43,557 nt of DNA from NCBI GenBank assembly GCA_051866775.1, contig JBJDXR010000025.1, forward strand, positions 1 through 43,557. The letters are read 5' to 3'. Positions 1 through 9,101 of the stretch are shown here, piece by piece. This DNA comes from RUG626 sp051866775 (GTDB lineage: Bacteria; Bacillota; Clostridia; Oscillospirales; Oscillospiraceae). Numbering within the stretch: position 1 is the first letter of the stretch; every line of letters begins with the position of its first letter. A program made the position numbers and the translations under genes. The notes beneath the pieces are model-generated. The model was not told the DNA's origin. It saw only the letters and a program-made list of their open reading frames with translations, and did not search any database.

Positions 1-68
1 GCCTGGCTTACGGTATTTTTGTCATACCGGCCTTCGACAATTATCGCCTCTTTGACCTTAGGTTTCAA
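1..68 (-). CDS. rnmV: RNase M5-like TOPRIM protein, N-terminal fragment
   Basis: Only the first 22 or so codons lie in the window; the gene runs off the left edge. The minus strand reads MKPKVKEAIIVEGRYDKNTV from a TTG at 66-68. The IIVEGRYDK stretch is the opening strand and conserved glutamate of a TOPRIM fold, as in ribonuclease M5 (5S rRNA maturation) and its clostridial relatives. The TTG start is supported by a GGAGGAGG ribosome binding site about 7 nt upstream. That site lies inside the last codons of holA, so the two genes overlap by 11 bp and are probably translationally coupled. Which RNase M5 subfamily it belongs to cannot be judged from so short a piece. Confidence 0.7.
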   Translation of the reverse strand, partial: MKPKVKEAIIVEGRYDKNTVSQ

Positions 69-1113
69 TTCGCGCCTCCTCCGGGATGATTGCAAGTCTT
101 ATGATAAGCTCGGAAAGTAGCTCGCCGCCGTCCTGATTTGTACTGTTAAGCTTATACGCTGTATTCGCAGCAAGTGATACCATTTTCCCGCACTGTGAAA
201 GCGTAAGCCTTCGTGCGGCGTTGTATACGCCCCTTGCCTGAAATTCGTATCTGACACCTGCAAGCTTCATAAACTCTCCAATGCTCTTCCCGCTGTCGAT
301 ACATATTCTGGCACACAGAAGCTGCCGCAGCTTTGCTGATATGCTGTAAAGTATTTTATGCGGAGCTTCATTCATCTGCATGAGCTCACCCAGCTTTTTT
401 ACAGCCAAGTCATTTTTGCCGCTTATTATCGCGTCTGTAAGCTCATAGGACGCAGCGTCAAGCACAGGCGTGACAACAGCATCCACGTCCTCAACAGTCA
501 CAACATCTCCCATGGAATATGCTATCAGCTTCTCAATCTCCGTGTCCAGAGTCGACATCAGCCCTCCGGTCATGAATATCAGATGCTCGGCAGCCTCCCT
601 TGTTATCTGCTTTTCGCCTGATTTAAAGTGCTTGGCTATCCACCCTATGAGCACCTTCTGATCCTGAAGCCTGAATTCAACGGAGGTAAAAAGTTTTTTA
701 AGCGCAGCACCGCTCTTTGTCCTGCCGTCCACCTTGAATTCCACTGTGTCGAAAACAAAAATAACACAGGCGTATTCCGGAATATCCGATAGTATTTTTA
801 TAAGCTCTGTACGGTTCTCCTCATTTAGCTTTGAAAAATCAAAATCTGATATCTCTATGAGCGTCATATCCGAGAATACCGGCAGGGCATCCACAGCCTG
901 AGAAAGCTCTGTAACTGAAAGGGTTTTGCCGTCAAAACGCCGGTGGTTAAACTCCTCGGTGCCCTTTGGGATAAACGACCTGATCTGCCGGATATAGTTC
1001 TCCATCAGATAGCGCTCCTCTCCCCAAAAAGCGTACAGCCTGCAGAGCTTTCTTGCCTTTATGGCGCTTCTTAAATTGTCGTATTCAATATTTTCTTCAG
1101 GCTTTTTCGGCAT
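58..1113 (-). CDS. holA: DNA polymerase III subunit delta
   Basis: This 351-aa protein has the length and layout of HolA, the clamp-loader delta subunit that opens the beta sliding clamp during replication. The N-terminal part carries the family pattern of a short strand, then YAFWGEERYLMENYI. It continues through an AAA+-like domain without a working Walker A site, as expected for delta, to a helical C-terminal collar domain. It lies 2 bp downstream of comEC and overlaps the next gene (RNase M5-like), which is a common clostridial order. No independent promoter is visible between comEC and holA, so the three genes are probably one transcript. Confidence 0.9.
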   Translation of the reverse strand: MPKKPEENIEYDNLRSAIKARKLCRLYAFWGEERYLMENYIRQIRSFIPKGTEEFNHRRFDGKTLSVTELSQAVDALPVFSDMTLIEISDFDFSKLNEENRTELIKILSDIPEYACVIFVFDTVEFKVDGRTKSGAALKKLFTSVEFRLQDQKVLIGWIAKHFKSGEKQITREAAEHLIFMTGGLMSTLDTEIEKLIAYSMGDVVTVEDVDAVVTPVLDAASYELTDAIISGKNDLAVKKLGELMQMNEAPHKILYSISAKLRQLLCARICIDSGKSIGEFMKLAGVRYEFQARGVYNAARRLTLSQCGKMVSLAANTAYKLNSTNQDGGELLSELIIRLAIIPEEARIET

Positions 1114-1115
1114 AA

Positions 1116-3404
1116 TTACTCCATATTCTCCGACACAACAGAGATATCTCCGAGAAGGTCGGTCCTGTAAATCTCAATCCCACTTGCCGTAAGTCTTTCA
1201 AGCACTTCTTCGGTGGGATGTCCATATGTATTTTCCCCTACGGATATTATGGCAATCTCCGGGGTGACGGTCTCAAGCAGCTCCTCGCAGGTCGAATACT
1301 TGGAGCCGTGGTGGCCGACAATCAGACACTCAATGTCCGGCAGACTGGTGTGACCTATAAGCAGCCGCTCAATAGAGGAATTGACATCACCTGTTATGAG
1401 CGTCTCAAACTTATCCTGTGAAACCAGCATACATACGCCGCGCTCGTTTTCACTCTGGCTTCCCAGCGGAGCGTAAAGATACACCTTCGTATCTCCAAGC
1501 TGGGCCTCCATATCCTGTCCTACATAAATAATGTCTATTCCCTCATCAGAGGCAAGAGAGATTATATCATCATCAAGAGTGCTTTCATAAAATTCAGGCT
1601 CCGGGGCGATTAGCGCCCCAACATTCATACATGAGATTAAGTATTCGGCTCCGTTTGCGTGATCTGAGTGATAGTGCGTCAGGAATAACACGTCAACACT
1701 GTCCCTTCCCAGGCCGCGTATATACTGCTCCGCAAGCTTTCCCGCGTTCTCCCCGCTGGAGCTGCCGCAATCGATCACCGCTGTAAATTCCCCGCTCGTC
1801 AAAACAAGGCATTGCCCCTGCCCCACATCGAGCGCTGTGAGCGCATAGCCGCTCCTGCTGTCGTTAACAAGAGCGTTTACAAAGAGTATGACGCAAAGCG
1901 AAACTGCTGCTATCGACATCGGAGGGATGAGCTGGCGCGGTCTTGCCTTACAGGCGATAAACAGTATTATACACAAATATACGCAGGCAAACCAGACGAT
2001 CAGTAAAATATTGTTGAGGTATATAGCTGCAAACGTGGGCTTAGAGAAGATATTAACTATAAATATGATGTACTTTACGAGTATCGCCGGAAGCCAGCCT
2101 ATAAGCGCCCCAGCAGGCGTATATATAAGTCCCACAGCAACCGCAGCGGCTCCCAATATAAACGCCGGAGTTATTGCCCAGAGGATTAAAAGGTTTACCA
2201 GCGGTGCGACTAGGGATACATATTTAAAATAGAGCGCCGACAGCGGCATAGTTAGAATAAGCGCTCCCAGCGTTGTGGAAATTCCGCCGAAAACCAGCTT
2301 CCGGAAAACCCTTCTTCCGCGGCTTATGCGGCGCTTGTTTTTAAAATGCGCGCTGAAAAAGCCGTATATTTTCGGCGTAAAAAGTATTATGCCCAGCGTC
2401 GCGGCAAAGGACAGCTGCAGTCCAACATCCGCAGCGGCATACGGATTTAACGCCAGTATTATCATCAGTGCCGCAGAAAGGGCGGTAAGGCCGTCGCTTT
2501 CGCGCTTTACCTCCGGAGCTATAAGTACAAAGAGCTGCATTACGACAGCCCTCATCACAGAGGGCCTGAAGCCTGATATCCCCATGAAAATAAAAAGCAC
2601 CAGGATTATCGCAAAAAGTGAGCGGCGCTTCCGTCCAAATACATAGTGAAGAAAGCCGACAAGTATTGAGACATGCATCCCAGATACGGTAATAATGTGC
2701 ATCACTCCGCTGCGGGCCATGGCGTTTGTGAGGGCTGTATCATCGTTTATAAGTATCTTATCTCCAGTCAGAAGCGCCATCATGAAGCCCTCTGTGCCGA
2801 GCGGGAATATTTTCGCAGCCGTATCATTGATGGCCTTTGCAGCAAAACGGTGCAGATATTTTAGGCTTGTGCCGGGAGACGATAGTATTACAGCATCACG
2901 CGCGTTGCTTGCAAACAACTTATAGCCTCTGGATACAAAGTACGACGTCTCATCGCTTCCGATATGGTCCGCTGTAGAAAAATCGGCGGTGAACGTGATC
3001 TTGTCACCGGGGATACACGTGTTCAGCTCATCGCTGAACACATAAACCCGCGTCTTGAGATCCGGCGCCCCGTCCAATATTATTCTGACATCCAAATACG
3101 CGCCGTAATCCGTCACCTGCGGAAACTCCCTTACCTCAGCTGTCACTTCAAGAGTCTCACCGTCAATCTTTTCTGCAGGAGAAAAAAATATCTCATTATA
3201 CCCGAATATCCAGAAGAATCCCGCAGCTATGCCCACAGCACACAGCACCGCCTTTGTTCTGACATCCCGTTTAAATACAAAACAGAAAATCCCCAGAGCC
3301 AGTGAGACTGCGCCTGCCGCGAGGAGCCAGCTCTCCGGGAGGAGGTATTGGGCGAAAAATATAGAAAAGGCAAATCCGAAGGCAAACAGCGCCAGCTTTC
3401 TCAA
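1116..3404 (-). CDS. comEC: ComEC/Rec2 DNA-uptake channel protein
   Basis: About 762 aa. The N-terminal third has several membrane segments and a soluble OB-like domain. The middle is the polytopic competence domain, with the ITVSGMHVSILVGFL stretch typical of the family. The C-terminal part is a metallo-beta-lactamase-like domain with LDVGQGQC, the metal-binding HYHSDH and GHHGSKYS motifs. ComEC moves single-stranded DNA through the membrane during transformation. An upstream TTG at 3420-3422 is open, but the TTG at 3402-3404 has GGAAGGAGGGG directly in front of it and is the better start. No other late competence gene is in the window, so competence itself is not shown. Confidence 0.92.
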   Translation of the reverse strand: MRKLALFAFGFAFSIFFAQYLLPESWLLAAGAVSLALGIFCFVFKRDVRTKAVLCAVGIAAGFFWIFGYNEIFFSPAEKIDGETLEVTAEVREFPQVTDYGAYLDVRIILDGAPDLKTRVYVFSDELNTCIPGDKITFTADFSTADHIGSDETSYFVSRGYKLFASNARDAVILSSPGTSLKYLHRFAAKAINDTAAKIFPLGTEGFMMALLTGDKILINDDTALTNAMARSGVMHIITVSGMHVSILVGFLHYVFGRKRRSLFAIILVLFIFMGISGFRPSVMRAVVMQLFVLIAPEVKRESDGLTALSAALMIILALNPYAAADVGLQLSFAATLGIILFTPKIYGFFSAHFKNKRRISRGRRVFRKLVFGGISTTLGALILTMPLSALYFKYVSLVAPLVNLLILWAITPAFILGAAAVAVGLIYTPAGALIGWLPAILVKYIIFIVNIFSKPTFAAIYLNNILLIVWFACVYLCIILFIACKARPRQLIPPMSIAAVSLCVILFVNALVNDSRSGYALTALDVGQGQCLVLTSGEFTAVIDCGSSSGENAGKLAEQYIRGLGRDSVDVLFLTHYHSDHANGAEYLISCMNVGALIAPEPEFYESTLDDDIISLASDEGIDIIYVGQDMEAQLGDTKVYLYAPLGSQSENERGVCMLVSQDKFETLITGDVNSSIERLLIGHTSLPDIECLIVGHHGSKYSTCEELLETVTPEIAIISVGENTYGHPTEEVLERLTASGIEIYRTDLLGDISVVSENME

Positions 3405-3547
3405 TTCGTCCCCTCCTTCCAATTTACTTATTTTATAACATTAAAGCTCATAATTCCACATCTAAATTTTCTGCCGAGCATTTTACCTTGCTGTTTAACA
3501 TAAAACTCCTGTGTTCCCCACAATTTTTAGGTCAAATTTTTAGCAGT

Positions 3548-3577
3548 GTTGACAAAAGCGGGTCAACCTGATAATAT
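3548..3577 (+). promoter_or_regulatory. Promoter with embedded inverted repeat, aryl-acid operon
   Basis: A TTGACA -35 box at 3549-3554 and a TAATAT -10 box at 3572-3577 are separated by 17 bp. An inverted repeat GTTGAC (3548-3553) / GTCAAC (3562-3567), spaced by 8 bp, covers the -35 box and half the spacer, a classic position for a repressor operator. Transcription would begin near 3584 and give a leader of about 118 nt before the ATG at 3702. The rest of the 3405-3548 interval is AT-rich and should contain the comEC promoter on the other strand, but I see no convincing hexamers for it. Confidence 0.6.
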
Positions 3578-3662
3578 ATTTTTGTGTTACTTTTGCTCTT
3601 TATTATCACCGGCCTTTAAAGCGCAAAAGATATATATTTCCAAATACTGTTCTGACTGTTTT

Positions 3663-3689
3663 CCGCAGCCGATGCTGCGGATTTTTTTG
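3663..3689 (+). terminator. Terminator-like hairpin in the leader, just before the ribosome binding site
   Basis: CCGCAGC (3663-3669) pairs perfectly with GCTGCGG (3674-3680) across a 4-nt loop and is followed by ATTTTTTT. This has the form of an intrinsic terminator. The TTGGAGG ribosome binding site of the acyl-CoA ligase begins at its T-run. It lies inside the leader made from the promoter at 3548-3577, so it would end or attenuate transcription unless an alternative fold forms. A competing 7-bp pairing (CTTTTGC 3590-3596 with GCAAAAG 3623-3629) is possible upstream but does not overlap the terminator stem. Confidence 0.65.
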
Positions 3690-3701
3690 GAGGAAAAACA
3701 T

Positions 3702-5342
3702 ATGCCTATTACTGAAATTCTCGAGCACAATGCCGAGATATACAAAAACGATGTGGCCCTTGTGGAAATAAATCCTGAGCAAAAAGGCGTCAAGCGCGGA
3801 ACATGGAAGGAATATGAGCTTATTGAGGCTACCAACGCCCCTTATTACCGCAAGGAAATAACATGGGGGATTTTCAATGAGAAGTCCAACCGCTTTGCAA
3901 ACCTTCTCCTGTCCCATGGCATCGGCCGAGGAAACAAAGTAGGCATACTTCTCATGAACTGTCTCGAGTGGCTGCCTATATATTTCGGCGTACTCAAGAC
4001 AGGGGCGCTGGCAGTTCCGCTTAACTTCCGGTATACCTCTGAGGAAATTAAATATTGCCTTAACTTGGCCGAAGTCGACCTTCTCGTATTCGGCCCTGAG
4101 TTTATAGGCCGTATGGAGGAGATCGCTGACAACCTAGGACGGGATGTGACGCTTATTTATAACGGCGCTCCTCCCTGTCCTACATTTGCGTTTGATTACA
4201 CCTCCATGACCGCCGATTGCTCCAGTCAGAATCCGGGAATAAAGCTCACAGACGAGGATTACGCCGCGATATATTTTTCCTCAGGTACCACGGGCTTTCC
4301 AAAGGCCATCCTTCACAAGCACATGAGCCTTATGCACTCCTGCTGTGTTGAGCAGGCCCATCACGGGCAAGTAAAGGATGATGTTTTCCTCTGTATCCCG
4401 CCCCTTTACCACACAGGCGCAAAGATGCACTGGTTCGGGAGCCTCATCTCCGGAGGCAAGGCCGTTATACTTAAGGGGACAAAGCCCCAATACATACTTG
4501 AGGCCGTATCCGCCGAAAAATGCACGATAGTCTGGCTGCTTGTCCCTTGGGCGCAGGACATATTGAATGCGATTGAAAGCGGCGAGGTACACCTCAGCGA
4601 TTATTCTCTCAGCCAGTGGAGGCTCATGCACATCGGCGCGCAGCCGGTACCCCAGAGCCTCATTAAGCGGTGGAAGGAGGTTTTCCCCAACCACCTTTAC
4701 GATACAAACTACGGGCTTTCCGAGTCTATTGGCCCGGGATGCGTGCATCTTGGAGTTGAGAATATACATAAGGTCGGAGCCATCGGTGTGCCTGGCTTCG
4801 GCTGGGAGGTAAAGATCGTCGGCAGTGACGACAGCGTCATTACTGCTCCCAGAGTCGTCGGCGAGCTTTGTGTAAAAGGTCCCGGCGTAATGACCTGCTA
4901 TTACCGCAATGAGGAGGCCACAAACGAGGTCCTTAAGGACGGCTGGCTCTATACAGGTGATATGGCGGAGTATGATGAGGACGGCTTTATCTTCCTTGTG
5001 GACAGGAAAAAGGATGTTATAATTTCCGGCGGTGAGAACCTATATCCCGTTGAGATTGAAAACACGCTCTCTGCCCACCCGGACATCAACGACGTTGCCG
5101 TAATCGGACTTCCGGACAAGCGTCTCGGTGAGATCGCCGCGGCCATAATCGACATTAAAAAGGGCCACACCTGTACCGAGGAGGATATCAACAAGTTCTG
5201 TCTCCAAATGCCAAGATATAAGCGCCCGAGAAAGATCATCTTTGCACCTGTCTTGCGCAACGCAACCGGAAAAATCGAGAAGCCAAAGCTGCGGGAGATC
5301 TACGGCGGCGCGAATATAGTCGCGGCTGAGAATAATTCCTGA
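3702..5342 (+). CDS. AMP-forming acid:CoA ligase (ANL superfamily)
   Basis: A 546-aa class I adenylate-forming enzyme that would turn a carboxylic acid, ATP and CoA into acyl-CoA, AMP and PPi. Visible motifs are the phosphate loop YFSSGTTGFPKA, the YGLSES aromatic/acid motif, the GWLYTGD ATP motif, the hinge DRKKDVIISGGENLYP and the C-terminal catalytic lysine in NATGKIEKPKLRE. The ATG at 3702 follows TTGGAGGAAAA by a normal distance; the longer open frame upstream covers the promoter and leader hairpin and is not coding. It heads an operon with iorAB and a paaK-type ligase, which suggests arylacetate or a similar acid as substrate. Long-chain fatty acid is an alternative that sequence alone does not exclude. 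Confidence 0.85.
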   Translation: MPITEILEHNAEIYKNDVALVEINPEQKGVKRGTWKEYELIEATNAPYYRKEITWGIFNEKSNRFANLLLSHGIGRGNKVGILLMNCLEWLPIYFGVLKTGALAVPLNFRYTSEEIKYCLNLAEVDLLVFGPEFIGRMEEIADNLGRDVTLIYNGAPPCPTFAFDYTSMTADCSSQNPGIKLTDEDYAAIYFSSGTTGFPKAILHKHMSLMHSCCVEQAHHGQVKDDVFLCIPPLYHTGAKMHWFGSLISGGKAVILKGTKPQYILEAVSAEKCTIVWLLVPWAQDILNAIESGEVHLSDYSLSQWRLMHIGAQPVPQSLIKRWKEVFPNHLYDTNYGLSESIGPGCVHLGVENIHKVGAIGVPGFGWEVKIVGSDDSVITAPRVVGELCVKGPGVMTCYYRNEEATNEVLKDGWLYTGDMAEYDEDGFIFLVDRKKDVIISGGENLYPVEIENTLSAHPDINDVAVIGLPDKRLGEIAAAIIDIKKGHTCTEEDINKFCLQMPRYKRPRKIIFAPVLRNATGKIEKPKLREIYGGANIVAAENNS

Positions 5343-5432
5343 TTTTATTCCGTTCTAAATTTCGCCTTTTAATTTTACAATAACAATTTAAGTCTTACAA
5401 ATAACAATAAAACACCGAAGGGAGTTTTTATA

Positions 5433-7172
5433 TTGAAGAAGCTTATGCTCGGCAACGAGGCTCTTGCCCGTGGCTTCTATGAGGCCGGCTGTCAGGTCGC
5501 TTCAAGCTATCCCGGTACCCCAAGCACTGAAATAACCGAGAAGCTGGCTGAAAACAGGGATGTTTACACTGAGTGGGCGCCCAATGAGAAGGTCGCGCTG
5601 GAGGTCGCCTTTGGCGCATCCCTTGCGGGGGTACGCAGCCTCTGCTGCATGAAGCATGTGGGCCTTAATGTTGCCGCCGACCCTTTATACACGCTCTCAT
5701 ACACCGGAGTGAACGGCGGGCTTGTAATCGCCGTCGCTGATGATCCGGGGATGCACTCCTCGCAGAATGAACAGGATTCACGCCATCACGCGATCGCCTC
5801 CAAGGTACCGATGCTGGAGCCTGCGGACTCCGAGGAGTGTCTTGAATTTGCCAAAGCGGCATATGAGATGTCCGAGAAGTACGATACGCCTGTTATAATC
5901 AGGATGTGCACAAGAGTTTCCCACTCACAGAGTCTGGTGGAGACTGGTGAACGTGAAGCTCGCGAGCCTATACCCTATAAGAAGAATTGGCAGAAATACG
6001 TTATGATGCCCGGCCCCGCCAAGATACGCCATCCAATTGTTGAAAAACGCACTGTGGAGCTTACGGAATTTGCTGAGACCGCTCCCTTAAACAGGGTCGA
6101 GATGGGCGGAACAAAGCTTGGGATAATCACCACCGGCACCGCTTACCAATATTCCCGTGAGGTCTTCGGTGATAAGGCAAGCTATTTAAAGCTCGGCATG
6201 GTCAATCCCCTGCCGGTAAGGCTTATAAAAGACTTTGCCGCAAAGGTAGAGCGCCTCGTTGTTATTGAGGAGCTTGACCCGATAATTGAGGATCACTGCA
6301 AAAAGCTAGGGCTTAAGGTATCCGGAAAGGACATTTTCCCCTTTTGCGGCGAATTTTCGCAGAACATGATAGCAGAGCTTCTTGGCGAGCCAGTGGGCGC
6401 GCATGTTTCTCTTCCCGAGCCGGTACCCGCCCGTCCGCCCGTGCTCTGTCCCGGATGTCCGCACCGCGGTATATTCTACACCCTTTCAAAGCACAAGGTG
6501 ACCGTTATAGGAGATATCGGCTGCTACACTCTGGGTGCGACCGCGCCCTTATCCTCTATGGACACGACCCTGTGCATGGGCGCATCGGTCTCGGGGCTTC
6601 ACGGCTTTAACAAGGCGCTTGGGAGCACTGCTGAAGAAAAAACAGTGGCTGTCATCGGCGATTCCACATTTGTACATTCAGGCATGACGAGCCTTGCTGA
6701 TATCGCATATAACGGCTCTAATTCGACCGTCATCATTCTTGATAACTCAATAACCGGAATGACTGGACACCAGCAAAACCCCACCACAGGTCTTGATATC
6801 CACGGCGATCCTGCCGGAAAGATAGACCTTGAGGCGCTCTGCCATGCTATGGGCATCAACCGTGTGCGTGTCACCGATCCGTATGACCTCAAGGCTACCG
6901 AGAGTGTAATTTTAGAGGAGCTTGCGGCCAAGGAGCCGTCTGTCATAATAAGCCGCCGTCCATGCGCACTGCTTAAAACAGTTAAGAAGCTGCCGCCGCT
7001 CTCTGTCGACACAGATAAGTGCCGGGGCTGCAGATCCTGTATGAGAATAGGCTGCCCTGCTATAAGCATAAGGAACGGAAAAGCCGTGATCGACTCAACT
7101 CTGTGCGTTGGCTGCGGCGTATGTACACAGATGTGCGCCTTTGACGCCTTCTGCGGCAATAAGGAGGCTTGA
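5433..7172 (+). CDS. iorA: Indolepyruvate ferredoxin oxidoreductase, alpha subunit
   Basis: 579 aa, the family length. IorA with IorB interconverts aryl-2-oxoacids (indolepyruvate, phenylpyruvate, 4-hydroxyphenylpyruvate) and the arylacetyl-CoA plus CO2, exchanging electrons with ferredoxin. Order of parts: pyrimidine-binding domain (SSYPGTPSTEI near residues 24-34), transketolase C-like domain, TPP domain (CPGCPHRG at 339-346, then GDIGCYTLG and VIGDSTFVHSG), and a C-terminal di-cluster ferredoxin domain with cysteines 530/533/536/541 and 558/561/564/568. The start is a TTG with AAGGGAG 8 nt upstream. No terminator lies in the 90 bp after the upstream ligase gene, so the two are probably co-transcribed. 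It can run oxidatively (amino acid fermentation) or reductively (arylacetate assimilation). Confidence 0.93.
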   Translation: MKKLMLGNEALARGFYEAGCQVASSYPGTPSTEITEKLAENRDVYTEWAPNEKVALEVAFGASLAGVRSLCCMKHVGLNVAADPLYTLSYTGVNGGLVIAVADDPGMHSSQNEQDSRHHAIASKVPMLEPADSEECLEFAKAAYEMSEKYDTPVIIRMCTRVSHSQSLVETGEREAREPIPYKKNWQKYVMMPGPAKIRHPIVEKRTVELTEFAETAPLNRVEMGGTKLGIITTGTAYQYSREVFGDKASYLKLGMVNPLPVRLIKDFAAKVERLVVIEELDPIIEDHCKKLGLKVSGKDIFPFCGEFSQNMIAELLGEPVGAHVSLPEPVPARPPVLCPGCPHRGIFYTLSKHKVTVIGDIGCYTLGATAPLSSMDTTLCMGASVSGLHGFNKALGSTAEEKTVAVIGDSTFVHSGMTSLADIAYNGSNSTVIILDNSITGMTGHQQNPTTGLDIHGDPAGKIDLEALCHAMGINRVRVTDPYDLKATESVILEELAAKEPSVIISRRPCALLKTVKKLPPLSVDTDKCRGCRSCMRIGCPAISIRNGKAVIDSTLCVGCGVCTQMCAFDAFCGNKEA

Positions 7173-7176
7173 TCGT

Positions 7177-7749
7177 ATGGAAACAAGAAATATCATGATC
7201 GTCGGTGTGGGCGGGCAAGGCTCACTGCTTGCAAGCCGCCTTCTTGGAAGGCTTTTTGTTGACGCAGGCTTTGATGTAAAGGTCTCTGAGGTCCATGGCA
7301 TGAGCCAGCGCGGCGGAAGCGTCGTAACCTATGTCCGCTATGGCGATAAAGTCTATTCACCTATTATCGATAAAGGGCAGGCCGATTACATAATATCCTT
7401 TGAGCTTCTTGAGGCGGCAAGATACCTTGAATATCTCAAAATCGGCGGGAAGGTCGTCTCAAATAACCAGCAGATCGATCCGATGCCTGTTGTAACTGGC
7501 GCAGCAGAGTACCCTTCCGGGCTTTCCGAAAAGATCACTGCGCTCGGTGTGGACGCGGACATATTTGATGCTCTCTCCGCCGCAGAGCAGGCAGGTTCTG
7601 CAAAGGCCGTCAATATCGCCCTTATGGGCAGATTTTCAAAGTACTTTGACTTCTCCCAGGAGGCTTGGGAGTCTGCTTTGGAGGCGGTTGTTCCGCCGAA
7701 ATTCCTTGAGCTTAATAAAAGGGCGTTTGCAATCGGCAGGAACGCCTGA
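7177..7749 (+). CDS. iorB: Indolepyruvate ferredoxin oxidoreductase, beta subunit
   Basis: A 190-aa protein opening with IMIVGVGGQGSLLASRLLG, the glycine-rich signature of the gamma-type domain of 2-oxoacid:ferredoxin oxidoreductases, followed by VSEVHGMSQRGGSV. It is the obligate partner of IorA. The ATG at 7177 has AAGGAGG 9 nt upstream, inside the last codons of iorA, whose stop is only 4 bp before it; an earlier in-frame ATG lies within iorA and lacks such a site. Tight coupling with iorA supports a fixed subunit ratio. Confidence 0.93.
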   Translation: METRNIMIVGVGGQGSLLASRLLGRLFVDAGFDVKVSEVHGMSQRGGSVVTYVRYGDKVYSPIIDKGQADYIISFELLEAARYLEYLKIGGKVVSNNQQIDPMPVVTGAAEYPSGLSEKITALGVDADIFDALSAAEQAGSAKAVNIALMGRFSKYFDFSQEAWESALEAVVPPKFLELNKRAFAIGRNA

Positions 7750-7786
7750 TATTGCCTTTCTTCAATAACTATAAAGGAGACAATCA

Positions 7787-9085
7787 ATGGAACGTTACTA
7801 TCAGCCTGAAATCGAAACTGCACCCCGCCAGCAAATTATTGCATGGCAGAACGAGCGCCTTGTTAATCAGGTCCGGCACGTTTGGGACAATGTGCCCTAC
7901 TACCGTAAAAAAATGGAGGAAAAGGGCCTTACGCCTGCGGATATTCAAGGGCTTGAGGATCTGCACAAGCTTCCGTTTCTTACAAAGGACGACCTGCGCG
8001 AGGCATACCCCTATGGCCTTATGGCAAAGCCGCTTAAGGATTGCGTGCGCATCCAATCCACCTCCGGCACCACCGGCCGCCGAGTGGTCGCCTTCTACAC
8101 CCAGCACGACATTGATCTATGGGAGGACTGCTGCGCAAGGGCAATCGTGGCCGCAGGCGGAACGGACGAGGATGTCTGCCATGTGTCCTACGGATACGGA
8201 CTCTTTACCGGCGGCCCGGGACTTAACGGCGGCAGCCACAAGGTCGGCTGTTTGACTCTGCCCATGTCCTCCGGCAATACTGACCGGCAGCTTCAGTTTA
8301 TGGTGGATCTCGGCTCCACAATTCTCTGCTGCACCCCCTCCTACGCCGCATACCTGGCCGAGTGCATCCATGAGCGCGGCCTTCAGGATAAAATCAGTCT
8401 CAAGGCAGGTATTTTCGGTGCGGAGGCATGGAGTGAGGAGATGCGTCAGGACATACAGGAAAAGCTTGGAATCAAGGCGTATGACATCTATGGGCTGACG
8501 GAGATCAGCGGCCCGGGAGTGTCCTTTGAGTGCAGCGAGCAGTCCGGTATGCACATTAACGAGGATCATTTCATTGCAGAAATCATCGATCCGGAAACCG
8601 GCGAGGTACTGCCGGAGGGCAGCAAAGGAGAGCTTGTCTTCACCTCCATAACTAAGGAGGCCTTCCCTCTCCTCCGCTATCGTACAAGGGATATCTGTGT
8701 GCTTTCCAGAGAGAAGTGTCCCTGCGGCCGCACACACGTGAAGATGTCAAAGCCCATGGGCAGAAGTGATGATATGCTTATAGTCAAGGGCGTCAACGTG
8801 TTCCCGTCACAGATCGAGACCGTACTTCTTGAGCAGGGCTATCCCTCCAACTATCAGATTATCGTTGACAGGGTTAACAACAGCGACACTCTTGAAGTCC
8901 ATGTTGAGATGACTAACGAGATGTTCTCCGACACCGTTAAAGAGATTGAGAGGCGTGAAAGACAGCTTGTTGCAAGCTTAAAGGCTATGCTGGGTATTCT
9001 CGCAAAGGTAAAGCTTGTTGCACCCAAGTCTATCGAACGCAGCGAAGGAAAGGCAAAACGGGTTATTGACAACCGTAAAATTTAA
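7787..9085 (+). CDS. paaK: Phenylacetate-CoA ligase family protein
   Basis: 432 aa, the normal size of PaaK-type ligases, which activate phenylacetate and related arylacetates with ATP and CoA. Visible are the phosphate loop STSGTTGRRVVAF, YGLTEISGPGVSFEC, and the C-terminal GRSDDMLIVKGVNVFPSQIE hinge typical of the family. CPCGRTH in the middle is a conserved cysteine patch also seen in relatives. The start has AAAGGAG 9 nt upstream. The gene is 37 bp after iorB and 16 bp before a double-ACT protein, an arrangement common in anaerobes. AMP-forming ligases consume ATP, so the natural direction is acid activation. Other aryl- or indole-acetates are possible substrates. Confidence 0.88.
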   Translation: MERYYQPEIETAPRQQIIAWQNERLVNQVRHVWDNVPYYRKKMEEKGLTPADIQGLEDLHKLPFLTKDDLREAYPYGLMAKPLKDCVRIQSTSGTTGRRVVAFYTQHDIDLWEDCCARAIVAAGGTDEDVCHVSYGYGLFTGGPGLNGGSHKVGCLTLPMSSGNTDRQLQFMVDLGSTILCCTPSYAAYLAECIHERGLQDKISLKAGIFGAEAWSEEMRQDIQEKLGIKAYDIYGLTEISGPGVSFECSEQSGMHINEDHFIAEIIDPETGEVLPEGSKGELVFTSITKEAFPLLRYRTRDICVLSREKCPCGRTHVKMSKPMGRSDDMLIVKGVNVFPSQIETVLLEQGYPSNYQIIVDRVNNSDTLEVHVEMTNEMFSDTVKEIERRERQLVASLKAMLGILAKVKLVAPKSIERSEGKAKRVIDNRKI

Positions 9086-9101
9086 TTAAGGAGGAGCGAT
9101 A

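Noticed and set aside
3584..3619. A possible 11-codon leader peptide, GTG then TTA CTT TTG CTC and on to TAA, rich in leucine and isoleucine codons, before the leader terminator.
   Set aside because: It would start at or within a base or two of the predicted transcript start, with no ribosome binding site, and its end is 44 nt from the terminator stem with no overlapping antiterminator.
6599..7186. A long open frame antisense to iorA.
   Set aside because: Composition follows the codon pattern of iorA on the other strand, it has no ribosome binding site, and the sense gene is certain.
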